From Nonomuraea sp. SBT364 (GTDB taxonomy: Bacteria; Actinomycetota; Actinomycetes; Streptosporangiales; Streptosporangiaceae), in assembly GCF_001083785.1 (NCBI RefSeq), contig NZ_LAVL01000002.1, forward strand, positions 62,001 through 126,000: DNA of 64,000 nt, given 5' to 3'. The notes below the pieces were generated by a model that saw only the letters and a list, made by a program, of their open reading frames with translations, did no database searches and was not told the origin of the DNA. The stretch's first letter is position 1; every line of letters starts with the position of its first letter. Of this stretch, positions 53,713-61,259 are shown piece by piece. The translations under genes and the position numbers were made by a program.

Positions 53713-55024
53713 GGTCCTTGATCCGGTAGCCGAGCGTCATCGCCACCGACAGCAGGATGATCAGCGCGGGGACCGCGGTCTGCCCGATGAGCACCGCGGT
53801 CACCGCGCTGTCCGGCTGCTCGACCGGCCTGCTCGGCTCCGAGGACAGGAACCCGCCGATCGACAGGATCACGCCGAAGACCAGTGCCCCGAAGGCGCTC
53901 ACGCCGCTCTCGATCGCCGTCCACAGCCCGGTGAACACGCCCGCGCGCCGCTTGCCGGTGTCGGCCGCGTCCTTGGCGATCACGTCCGCCAGCATCGAGA
54001 ACTGCAGCAGCGTCACGCCCGCCACACCGGTGCCGACCAGCAGGATCATCACGTGCGCGTACCAGCCGCCGAAGACCGGCGTGGCCAGCGCCAGCGCCGT
54101 GCCGGTGGCGAAGGTCAGCGCGGCCAGGATCATCGCGCCCCGCTTGTCCAGCCGCCTGGACAGCCACGACCACAGCGGCATGGTCAGCATCATCGGCCCC
54201 ACCAGCGCCGCGAACAGCGTGGTCGTGGCCTTCGGGTCGCCGATCGTGTAGGCGGCGAAGTACGGCGCCGCCGCCAGCATGATGGCCACCGCGAGCTGCT
54301 GGGTGCAGCTCAGCGCCGTCAGCCACAGGAACGACGGGTTGCCCCTGACCACGGCGAACTGCTTGATCAGGGTGCCGCCGTCCGGCTCGGGCGCGCCCGT
54401 CATGGGGGCGCGGGCCGTACCGAAGAAGGAGCCCAGCATGGCGGCGAGCAGCACGACCGCGATGACCATGCCCATCAGGCGGTAGCTGTCCAGCGTGCCG
54501 TTGCCCTGGCTGTTGACGATGGCCGGGGCCGCGATGCCGGCGATCGCGGTGCCCGCGCCGACGAACACCATCCGCCACTGCAGCAGCGAGGTCCGCTCGT
54601 GGTAGTCGTCGGTCATCTCGGCGGGCATCGCCTTGTACGGCACCTCGAACAGGGCGTAGGCCGTGGCCGCCGCCAGGAAGCAGGCGCCCACGTACAGCGC
54701 GGCCGGGACGCCGGTCAGCGGCGGACCGGCGAACACCAGGAAGAAGGCGACCGGCAGCGTGCACGCGCCCGCCAGCAGCCACGGGCGGCGGGGGCCGAGC
54801 CGCGAGGTGGTCCGGTCGGACCAGCGGCCGACCAGCGGGTTGACCACCAGGTCCCAGACCTTCGGCGCCGTCACCACCACTCCGGCCAGCCACGCGGGCA
54901 CCGCCAGGAAGTTGGTCATGTAGAACAGCAGCAGCAGCCCGGGTACGGAGCTGAAGGTCGCGGTGCAGAACGACCCCACGCCGTAGCCCAGGCGCACCCC
55001 TCTGGAGACCGTGGGCGCGATCAT
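53672..55024 (-). CDS. GPH-family sugar/cation symporter (MelB-like)
   Basis: Membrane transporter (450 aa), about 12 helices, of the glycoside-pentoside-hexuronide:cation symporter family. The N-terminus RLGYGVGSF and the loop WDLVVNPLVGRWSDRTTSRLGPRRPWLL are the family signature, with YKAMPAEMTDDYHERTSL between helices 4 and 5. Substrate is not predictable. No sugar catabolic genes are adjacent. Convergent overlap with the FtsX-like gene. Confidence 0.9.
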   Translation of the reverse strand: MIAPTVSRGVRLGYGVGSFCTATFSSVPGLLLLFYMTNFLAVPAWLAGVVVTAPKVWDLVVNPLVGRWSDRTTSRLGPRRPWLLAGACTLPVAFFLVFAGPPLTGVPAALYVGACFLAAATAYALFEVPYKAMPAEMTDDYHERTSLLQWRMVFVGAGTAIAGIAAPAIVNSQGNGTLDSYRLMGMVIAVVLLAAMLGSFFGTARAPMTGAPEPDGGTLIKQFAVVRGNPSFLWLTALSCTQQLAVAIMLAAAPYFAAYTIGDPKATTTLFAALVGPMMLTMPLWSWLSRRLDKRGAMILAALTFATGTALALATPVFGGWYAHVMILLVGTGVAGVTLLQFSMLADVIAKDAADTGKRRAGVFTGLWTAIESGVSAFGALVFGVILSIGGFLSSEPSRPVEQPDSAVTAVLIGQTAVPALIILLSVAMTLGYRIKDPNRAAVPVPDAPA

Positions 55025-55071
55025 GGCCTCATTGAAGCGGAGCAGAGGCCCGGCCGGTAAGGCCTAATGCA

Positions 55072-55926
55072 CTATTCGTTCACGTTCGCGCAAACGACGT
55101 GCGCCCCGATCTCGATCATCCGGCGTTCGCTGCGCGAGTCCGCGACGCGCGCCATGAGGATCGGCGCCCCGCTGGCCGCGAACTGCGGCAGCCGGGCCCT
55201 GGCGCCCCGGTGCAGGTCGCGTACGACGTCCTCGGCGGCCGACATGTGCACCTTGACGTGCAGCATGATCCCCGGGGCGCCCGAGGCCGTCCGCGCCTCG
55301 GAGATCCACACGTGGTGCACCAGCGGGAAGTCCTGGAGCAACTGGGCGATCGCCTGGCGCAACGCGGGCAGGATCGGGTGCGTGCAGCGCCGGTAACCGG
55401 GGTCGACCTGCTGCATCGGGCCCGACAGGTGCGGGCGCGGCGCCGGGATCCACGGCATCGGCGGCGCCTCGGGCGACGGGGGAGCCGCCTGCGCCATCAC
55501 CGTCCCGCGCGACACCGTGGCCATCGCGCCCGTCGCGTACGCGGCCGGCGCGGCCCCCGACAGGACCGGCGTCGGGCCCGTACGGGTGGAGGTGAGGAAG
55601 CGCTGCAGGTCGTCGATCGGGACGGCGGCGGCCGCGGGACCGGCGGCGTCGATCACGATCTCCCGCACGCCGGTGACGCGCTGGATGTCGAGGATGGTGT
55701 CGGCGTCGCAGGCCGACAGGGAATGGCCGCCGCGGTGCCGGGCATAGGTCACCGCGCTGGTGTAGCCGAGCAGGACCCGGTCACCGGCCTGGGTCGTCCC
55801 GAGGACGACGGATCGATCTGGTCGCACGGCCACCAGGACTCCACAGTCAGCGAGAGCCGCCAGCAGACGGTGCGGACCACCATGCTGGGCGAGCACGTCG
55901 GCAAGCGCAGGATTCCCGATGCTCAT
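55072..55926 (-). CDS. SseB-like domain protein
   Basis: Cytoplasmic protein (284 aa) that I assign to the SseB-type family with moderate confidence: an N-terminal domain (GVLVAVRPDRSVVLGTTQAGDRVLLGYTSAV) and a C-terminal domain (HPILPALRQAIAQLLQDFPLVHHVWISEA, MLHVKVHMSAAEDVVRDLH), joined by a proline-rich linker. ATG 55926 follows a TATGGT -10 box by 7 nt, suggesting a leaderless message; ATG 55938 is also in frame. Function unknown. Confidence 0.7.
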   Translation of the reverse strand: MSIGNPALADVLAQHGGPHRLLAALADCGVLVAVRPDRSVVLGTTQAGDRVLLGYTSAVTYARHRGGHSLSACDADTILDIQRVTGVREIVIDAAGPAAAAVPIDDLQRFLTSTRTGPTPVLSGAAPAAYATGAMATVSRGTVMAQAAPPSPEAPPMPWIPAPRPHLSGPMQQVDPGYRRCTHPILPALRQAIAQLLQDFPLVHHVWISEARTASGAPGIMLHVKVHMSAAEDVVRDLHRGARARLPQFAASGAPILMARVADSRSERRMIEIGAHVVCANVNE

Positions 55927-56162
55927 ATGACGAACCATAGGTAGTTGGCCACGGCTTATCAGGCTAATGCCGAATAAATCTCCCGATCAAGACAAAGATG
56001 GGTGCAGTGTGGATGAGTTTCCGGCCGCTGGGTACCGGCCGGGCGTCTCGAATGCTGGGTCTCTCGTGAACGCGTTCACAAGCGGTGGATACACTCTGAG
56101 GGATCCGAGGGACCCATGGACGTGTCCCTCCCGCCCGCCGCTCGCCTAAGGATCCAACACCC

Positions 56163-57746
56163 GTGAACAAGCCCGTCGTTCTGGTCGCAGAGGAGCTGTC
56201 CGAGGCCGGCCTCGCCGTGCTCGGCGCCGATTTCGAGGTCCGCCACACCGACGGCGCCGACCGTTCCCAGCTGTTGCCCGCCCTGGCCGACGTGGACGCG
56301 CTCATCGTCCGCTCCGCCACCCAGGTCGACGCTGAGGCCATCGCCGCCGCGCCCAAGCTGCGCGTGGTCGCCCGCGCCGGCGTCGGCCTCGACAACGTGG
56401 ACGTCGCGGCGGCCACCAAGGCCGGCGTGATGGTGGTCAACGCGCCCACCTCCAACATCACCAGCGCCGCCGAGCAGACCGTCGCGCTCATCCTGGCCAG
56501 CGCCCGCAACACCGCGCAGGCCCACGCCGCGCTGAAGAACGGCGAGTGGAAGCGGTCCAAGTACACCGGTGTCGAGCTCGACGAGAAGGTCGTCGCCATC
56601 CTCGGCCTCGGCAAGATCGGCCAGCTCGTGGCCCAGCGGCTGCAGCCGTTCGGCGTCGAGCTGATCGCCTACGACCCCTACCTGCCGCCGGCCCGCGCCG
56701 CGCAGATGGGCGTCAAGCTGCTCAGCCTCGACGAGGTGCTCAAGCAGGCCGACTTCATCACCGTGCACCTGCCCAAGTCCAAGGAGACCCTCGGTCTCAT
56801 CGGCGACCGGGAGCTGCACGAGGTCAAGCCGTCGGTGCGGATCATCAACGTGGCGCGCGGCGGCATCGTCGACGAGGCCGCCCTCTACTCGGCGATCAAG
56901 GAGGGCCGCGTCGCCGGCGCCGGCCTCGACGTGTTCGCCAAGGAGCCGTGCACCGACAGCCCGCTGTTCGAGCTCGACCAGGTCGTCGTCACGCCGCACC
57001 TGGGCGCCTCCACGCACGAGGCCCAGGAGAAGGCCGGCACCCAGGTCGCGCGCAGCGTCAAGCTGGCCCTGGCGGGCGAGTTCGTGCCCGACGCGGTCAA
57101 CGTCCAGGGCGGCGCCGTCGCCGAGGACGTCAAGCCGGGCCTGCCGCTCGCCGAGAAGCTGGGCCGCGTCTTCACCGCGCTGGCCGGCGAGGTGGCCACC
57201 AAGCTCGACATCGAGGTCCGCGGCGAGATCGCCTCCCAGGACGTGCGGGTGATCGAGCTCGCCGCCCTCAAGGGCGTCTTCGCCGACGTCATCGAGGAGC
57301 AGGTCACGTACGTCAACGCGCCGCTGCTGGCCAAGGACCGGGGCATCACCGTGGAGCTGGTCACCAGCTCCGAGAGCCCCGACTGGCGCAACGTGGTCAC
57401 CGTCCGCGGCGTGCTGGCCGACGGCCGCCACGTCTCGGTCTCCGGCACGCTCTCCGGCCCCAGGCAGATCACCAAGATCGTCGAGGTCAACGGCTACCAG
57501 ATGGAGATCGAGCCGACCGAGCACCTGTCGTTCTTCACCTACACCGACCGGCCCGGCGTGGTCGGCGTGGTCGGCCGCCTCCTCGGCGAGCAGGGCATCA
57601 ACATCGCCTCGATGCAGGTGGCCCGCGACGTCAAGGGCGGCAAGGCGCTCATCGCGCTGACCGTCGACACCGCGATCCCGTCCGACGTGCTGGAGCAGAT
57701 CGGCTCCGAGATCGGCGCCGACAGCGGCCGCTCGGTCGATCTCTGA
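56163..57746 (+). CDS. serA: D-3-phosphoglycerate dehydrogenase
   Basis: First enzyme of serine synthesis (527 aa), oxidising 3-phosphoglycerate with NAD+. Substrate domain (NKPVVLVAEELSEAGLAVLG), Rossmann motif LGLGKIGQLVAQRL, catalytic region NVARGGIVDEAALYSA and TPHLGASTHEAQEKAG, then an intervening ASB domain and a C-terminal ACT domain (VVGVVGRLLGEQGINIASMQVARD). This is the long mycobacterial-type SerA with feedback regulation by serine. GTG 56163 is preceded by AAGGA. A good terminator follows. Confidence 0.97.
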   Translation: MNKPVVLVAEELSEAGLAVLGADFEVRHTDGADRSQLLPALADVDALIVRSATQVDAEAIAAAPKLRVVARAGVGLDNVDVAAATKAGVMVVNAPTSNITSAAEQTVALILASARNTAQAHAALKNGEWKRSKYTGVELDEKVVAILGLGKIGQLVAQRLQPFGVELIAYDPYLPPARAAQMGVKLLSLDEVLKQADFITVHLPKSKETLGLIGDRELHEVKPSVRIINVARGGIVDEAALYSAIKEGRVAGAGLDVFAKEPCTDSPLFELDQVVVTPHLGASTHEAQEKAGTQVARSVKLALAGEFVPDAVNVQGGAVAEDVKPGLPLAEKLGRVFTALAGEVATKLDIEVRGEIASQDVRVIELAALKGVFADVIEEQVTYVNAPLLAKDRGITVELVTSSESPDWRNVVTVRGVLADGRHVSVSGTLSGPRQITKIVEVNGYQMEIEPTEHLSFFTYTDRPGVVGVVGRLLGEQGINIASMQVARDVKGGKALIALTVDTAIPSDVLEQIGSEIGADSGRSVDL

Positions 57747-57756
57747 CGCCTTCCCG

Positions 57757-57787
57757 AAGAGGGGCTGCCGCGCCGGCAGCCCCTCTT
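57757..57787 (+). terminator. Terminator of serA
   Basis: A 14-bp perfect stem: AAGAGGGGCTGCCG (57757-57770) with CGGCAGCCCCTCTT (57774-57787), loop CGC, trailed by TTCCTTG. Confidence 0.85.
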
Positions 57788-57861
57788 TCCTTGTCTCAGG
57801 TCGTCTCAGGATGCGAGATAGTAGGACATCCAACGAGACGTCGCTGGTAGTGTGGCGGGTA

Positions 57862-57909
57862 ATGCGCCAGGTTCTCGTACTCATTACCTGCCGCGGCGGG
57901 GCCTGTTAG
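57862..57909 (+). CDS. Branched-chain leader peptide ahead of leuB (15 aa)
   Basis: Fifteen-codon peptide MRQVLVLITCRGGAC, with the run Val-Leu-Val-Leu-Ile. A TAGTGT -10 box (57848-57853) ends 8 nt before the ATG, suggesting a leaderless transcript. It is in the same style as the ilvB leader at 34909 and lies 315 bp ahead of leuB, past an unrelated 41-codon gene. Confidence 0.75.
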   Translation: MRQVLVLITCRGGAC

Positions 57910-58018
57910 GGCAGGTCGACGACTCGCCGCGGTGAGTGGCGTTCGTCGGCCGGTAAGTCCCCTTCGCCGGTCCGTGACCCGGACCGCGAATTCAGGCCCG
58001 GTCGGGTTCGCGACCGGG
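57886..58018 (+). promoter_or_regulatory. Candidate attenuator region between leader peptide and leuB
   Basis: Competing stems are visible. ACCTGCC (57886-57892) can pair with GGCAGGT (57910-57916). CCGCGGCG (57891-57898) can pair instead with CGCCGCGG (57925-57932). Further on, CCCGGTCG (57997-58004) with CGACCGGG (58011-58018) makes a terminator-like hairpin without a T-run. The left arms overlap the end of the leader peptide. The switch itself is inferred. Confidence 0.5.
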
Positions 58019-58054
58019 ATCCGACTTCCCATTCCCGACGCCTCGCGAAACGAG

Positions 58055-58180
58055 ATGAGTCACATGTACGAGATGTATGCCTGGAACGGCGCCGACGAGC
58101 ACGAGAACGAGGCCGCCGAGGCCCTGCAGACCGCTCTGGACCGCCGCGACAACGGCGGCGCGCCTCATCCCAGCCGCTGA
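58055..58180 (+). CDS. 41-aa protein of unknown function upstream of leuB
   Basis: Short frame beginning MSHMYEMYAWNGADEHENEA and ending in a basic GAPHPSR. From about codon 6 on, nearly every codon ends in G or C (GAG, GCC, CTG, GAC, CGC), which is the coding pattern of this genome, so I regard it as real. It is soluble, acidic in the middle, with no cysteines. It lies between the branched-chain leader region and leuB, 43 bp before the leuB ATG, and may be co-transcribed. I do not recognise a family. Confidence 0.6.
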   Translation: MSHMYEMYAWNGADEHENEAAEALQTALDRRDNGGAPHPSR

Positions 58181-58223
58181 GATCAAGTGTTCGTCAGCCG
58201 AGACGAGCCGGTAAGGTACGCCC

Positions 58224-59270
58224 ATGGAGTCGCGCAACATTCGTCTGGCAGTCATCCCTGGTGACGGCATCGGCACCGAGGTCGTGGCCGAAGGTCTCAA
58301 GGTCCTCGAAGCGGTCGGGACCAAGGTCGAAGCCACCCATTACGACCTGGGCGCCGCCCGCTACCACCGCACCGGCGAGACCCTGCCCGACCCGGTGCTG
58401 CAGGAGCTTCGCGGCTACGACGCGATCCTGCTCGGCGCCGTCGGCGACCCCAGCGTGCCCCCCGGCATCCTGGAGCGCGACCTGCTGCTGCGCCTCCGCT
58501 TCGAGTTCGACCACTACGTCAACCTGCGCCCGGTCAAGCTCTTCCCCGGCATCGAGACGCCCCTCGCCGACACCCCGGCGGAGGACATCGACATGATCGT
58601 GATCCGCGAGGGCACCGAGGGCCTCTACGCCGGCACCGGCGGCACCATGCGGCGCGGCACCCCGTACGAGATCGCCACCCAGGAGTCGCTCAACACCGCC
58701 CACGGCGTCGAGCGCGTGGTGCGTTACGCGTTCGAGAAGGCGCGCTCGCGCCCGCGCAAGAAGCTCACGCTGGTCCACAAGACCAACGTGCTCACCTTCG
58801 CCGGCGACCTCTGGCAGCGCACCGTCAACCAGGTGGCCGAGGAATACCCCGACGTCACCACCGACTACAGCCACATCGACGCGGCCTCGATGTTCTTCGT
58901 CAGCCAGCCCGAGCGGTTCGACGTCATCGTCACCGACAACCTGTTCGGCGACATCATCACCGACCTGGGCGCCGCCATCGCCGGCGGCATCGGCCTGGCC
59001 GCCAGCGGCAACATCAACCCCGAGCGCACCGCGCCCAGCATGTTCGAGCCGGTGCACGGCAGCGCGCCCGACATCGCCGGGCAGGGCAAGGCCGACCCCA
59101 CCGCCACGATCCTGTCCGTCGCCATGCTCCTGGAGCACCTCGGCCTCGGCGCCGAGGCGGCCAAGGTCGAGCAGGCCGTCGCCGACGACATCGTCGAGCG
59201 CCTGGCCGGCTGGTCCGGCCGCACCACCCACGAGATCGGCGACGACATCACCGCGCGAGTATCGAGCTAG
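58224..59270 (+). CDS. leuB: 3-isopropylmalate dehydrogenase
   Basis: Leucine-pathway enzyme (348 aa) that oxidatively decarboxylates 3-isopropylmalate with NAD+. The N-terminus is [17 protein letters not shown]. The substrate loop carries [15 protein letters not shown] with its arginines, then [12 protein letters not shown], the lysine-aspartate catalytic elements ([27 protein letters not shown]) and [18 protein letters not shown] lies upstream of ATG 58224. A T-tailed terminator follows. Confidence 0.97.
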   Translation: MESRNIRLAVIPGDGIGTEVVAEGLKVLEAVGTKVEATHYDLGAARYHRTGETLPDPVLQELRGYDAILLGAVGDPSVPPGILERDLLLRLRFEFDHYVNLRPVKLFPGIETPLADTPAEDIDMIVIREGTEGLYAGTGGTMRRGTPYEIATQESLNTAHGVERVVRYAFEKARSRPRKKLTLVHKTNVLTFAGDLWQRTVNQVAEEYPDVTTDYSHIDAASMFFVSQPERFDVIVTDNLFGDIITDLGAAIAGGIGLAASGNINPERTAPSMFEPVHGSAPDIAGQGKADPTATILSVAMLLEHLGLGAEAAKVEQAVADDIVERLAGWSGRTTHEIGDDITARVSS

Positions 59271-59288
59271 GGGCCGCCCCTGCTCAGC

Positions 59289-59330
59289 AGCGCCTGGCGG
59301 TCCGCACCGAGGACCCGCCAGGCGCTTTTT
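59289..59330 (+). terminator. Intrinsic terminator of leuB
   Basis: AGCGCCTGGCGG (59289-59300) pairs with CCGCCAGGCGCT (59315-59326), extended by TCC/GGA with one bulged C, and is followed by five T (59326-59330). Confidence 0.9.
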
Positions 59331-59354
59331 CATGTCCAAACGGGCATCTATCCC

Positions 59355-59383
59355 TTGCCATCCCAAATAGCGAGACAATAAGA
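59355..59383 (+). promoter_or_regulatory. Probable promoter of ilvE
   Basis: TTGCCA (59355-59360), a 17-bp spacer and ATAAGA (59378-59383), about 60 bp upstream of the ilvE ATG at 59444. A small CTGCCG/CGGCAG hairpin lies at the expected start of the transcript. Weak consensus; assigned by position. Confidence 0.45.
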
Positions 59384-59443
59384 AGTACGGACTGCCGTTC
59401 CGCGGCAGCACCCGCACGAATCGCAGAGAGAAGGACCCGCGTC

Positions 59444-60541
59444 ATGACCATCGCTCAGAAGCTCAGCTTCGACGTGCAGCTATCCGACCACGCTCGCACC
59501 GCGGCCGAGCGCGAGCAGGTACTGGCGAACCCGGGCTTCGGCCAGGTCTTCACCGACCACATGATCTCCATCGACTACACCGAGGGCGAGGGCTGGCACG
59601 ACGCCCGCCTGCAGCCGTACGGGCCGCTCAGCCTGGACCCGGCCACGTCCGTCTTCCACTACGCGCAGGAGCTGTTCGAGGGCCTCAAGGCGTACCGGCA
59701 GGTCAACGGGTCCGTGGTGACGTTCCGGCCTTATGCCAATGCCTCCAGGTTCAACCGGTCCGCGTTGCGGATGGCGATGCCCGAGCTGCCCGAGGAGGCG
59801 TTCGTCGAGTCGCTGGAGCTGCTGGTGCAGACCGACCGGGAGTGGGTGCCCACGACCGAGGGGCACAGCCTCTACCTGCGGCCCTTCATCATCGCCACCC
59901 AGGTGGGGCTTGGGGTGAACTATCCGTCCAAGACGTACAAGTACCTGGTGATCGCCTCGCCGGCGGCTTCGTACTTCACCGGCGGGATCAAGCCGGTCTC
60001 GGTGTGGCTGTCCACCGAGTACACGCGCGCCGCCCCCGGCGGGACGGGGTTCGCGAAGTGCGGGGGGAACTACGCGGCGGCGTTCGTGGCCCAGCGGGAG
60101 GCCGTGGCGCAGGGCTGCGACCAGGTCGTGTGGCTGGACGCGCATGAGCACCGGTACGTGGAGGAGATGGGGGGGATGAACCTGTTCTTCGTGTTCGGGA
60201 ACAAGCTGGTCACCCCGGCCCTGACCGGGACGCTGCTGCCCGGCATCACCCGGGACTCCATCCTGGGGCTGGCCGAGGAACTGGGGCTGGAGGCGGAGGA
60301 GCGGCTGATCAGCACCGACGAGTGGCAGGCCGGGTGCGAGTCCGGGGAGCTCACCGAGGTGTTCGCGTGCGGCACGGCGGCGGTCGTCACGCCCGTGGGG
60401 TCCGTCAAGGGCGCCGACCGGGCCTGGACCGTGGGAGACGGAACGCCGGGCGCGGTGACCATGCGGATCCGCGAGGAACTGGTGGGCATCCAGTACGGGT
60501 CCCGTCCGGACACGCACAACTGGATCCACAAGATCCTTTAG
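59444..60541 (+). CDS. ilvE: Branched-chain amino acid aminotransferase
   Basis: PLP fold-type IV aminotransferase (365 aa) that makes the final step of Val, Leu and Ile synthesis. The PLP lysine is K205 in [10 protein letters not shown]. Other conserved elements are [26 protein letters not shown] and the [10 protein letters not shown] loop. The ribosome site AGAGAGAAGGA precedes ATG 59444. Followed by a hairpin at 60556-60585. Confidence 0.96.
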   Translation: MTIAQKLSFDVQLSDHARTAAEREQVLANPGFGQVFTDHMISIDYTEGEGWHDARLQPYGPLSLDPATSVFHYAQELFEGLKAYRQVNGSVVTFRPYANASRFNRSALRMAMPELPEEAFVESLELLVQTDREWVPTTEGHSLYLRPFIIATQVGLGVNYPSKTYKYLVIASPAASYFTGGIKPVSVWLSTEYTRAAPGGTGFAKCGGNYAAAFVAQREAVAQGCDQVVWLDAHEHRYVEEMGGMNLFFVFGNKLVTPALTGTLLPGITRDSILGLAEELGLEAEERLISTDEWQAGCESGELTEVFACGTAAVVTPVGSVKGADRAWTVGDGTPGAVTMRIREELVGIQYGSRPDTHNWIHKIL

Positions 60542-60555
60542 TCGTCCAGGTCTTC

Positions 60556-60585
60556 GCTGCGCCCCGGTCGTCCCCTGGGCGCAGC
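60556..60585 (+). terminator. Terminator of ilvE
   Basis: A 9-bp stem GCTGCGCCC (60556-60564) with GGGCGCAGC (60577-60585), 12-nt loop, 15 bp after the ilvE stop. Confidence 0.7.
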
Positions 60586-60596
60586 TTCGCCATGCC

Positions 60597-61259
60597 ATGA
60601 TCGCGGTCTCTGCCGCATCGGGCGCGCTCGGTCGCCCGGTCGTCGACCGCTTGTACGCTCGGGCCGACGCGATGGCCGTGATGGGCGACGCCACGCGAGC
60701 CCGCCTCTCCCGAACTCGACCCGGGGCGAACTGGCCGGCAACACCGGTGGGGCGCGGCCTGAACACCGCGTTCCGGTCCCACCTGGCCGAGGCGCCGGAT
60801 GAGCCCAATCGGGAGATGCCGGGATCGGCGGCGACCTGGGCATGGCACTGGAGGCGCAACGTTTCGCCGAGTTTTCCCGTGCGTCGAATTGCAGGCCCGC
60901 TGAAATCGGCAGGCCGATTCTTTTCTCGGCCCGCGAGGAAAAGCGAATCCGTGTTGAGCGTTGTCGTCCGGCATGCCGACCAGGGAATGGGTGTGCGACG
61001 AGGCCAGATTAGCCGAGCCCGGTATGTTGCCGGTATGTCGGGTGTTCACGCAGCTCAGAAGCGCTCCAGCGGCGCACTGCCACATTTCGCGCCGCCATTC
61101 TGGCTCGACGGGAGCCGTTGCCGCACATTTGATTGATCGCGCTCGGGGTTGCCCGTTGTTCGAGCGTCGTGTGATACTCCGCGATGCTGGATGAATGGTG
61201 ATCGGCTTCGCCTGTTCAGCGCTTCCGGTGTGCGAATTCGAGCGGTGACGGAGGCTGCC
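60597..61259 (+). pseudogene. Low-coding 660-bp stretch with an NmrA/SDR-like N-terminal fragment
   Basis: The frame from ATG 60597 begins MIAVSAASGALGRPVVDRLYAR, the Rossmann start of NmrA-type NAD(P)-binding proteins. The family sequence stops at about codon 22 and the rest is not recognisable. From about 60860 codon bias collapses in all frames and A/T content rises. The region also contains the promoter and ribosome site (GGAGG, 61250-61254) of the ALF-repeat gene. I see no other gene in it with confidence. Confidence 0.45.

Noticed and set aside
60961..61194. Small frame MSSGMPTREWVCDEARLAEPG in the ilvE/ALF interval
   Set aside because: Third-position G/C preference is absent, no ribosome site is visible and no family is recognisable.
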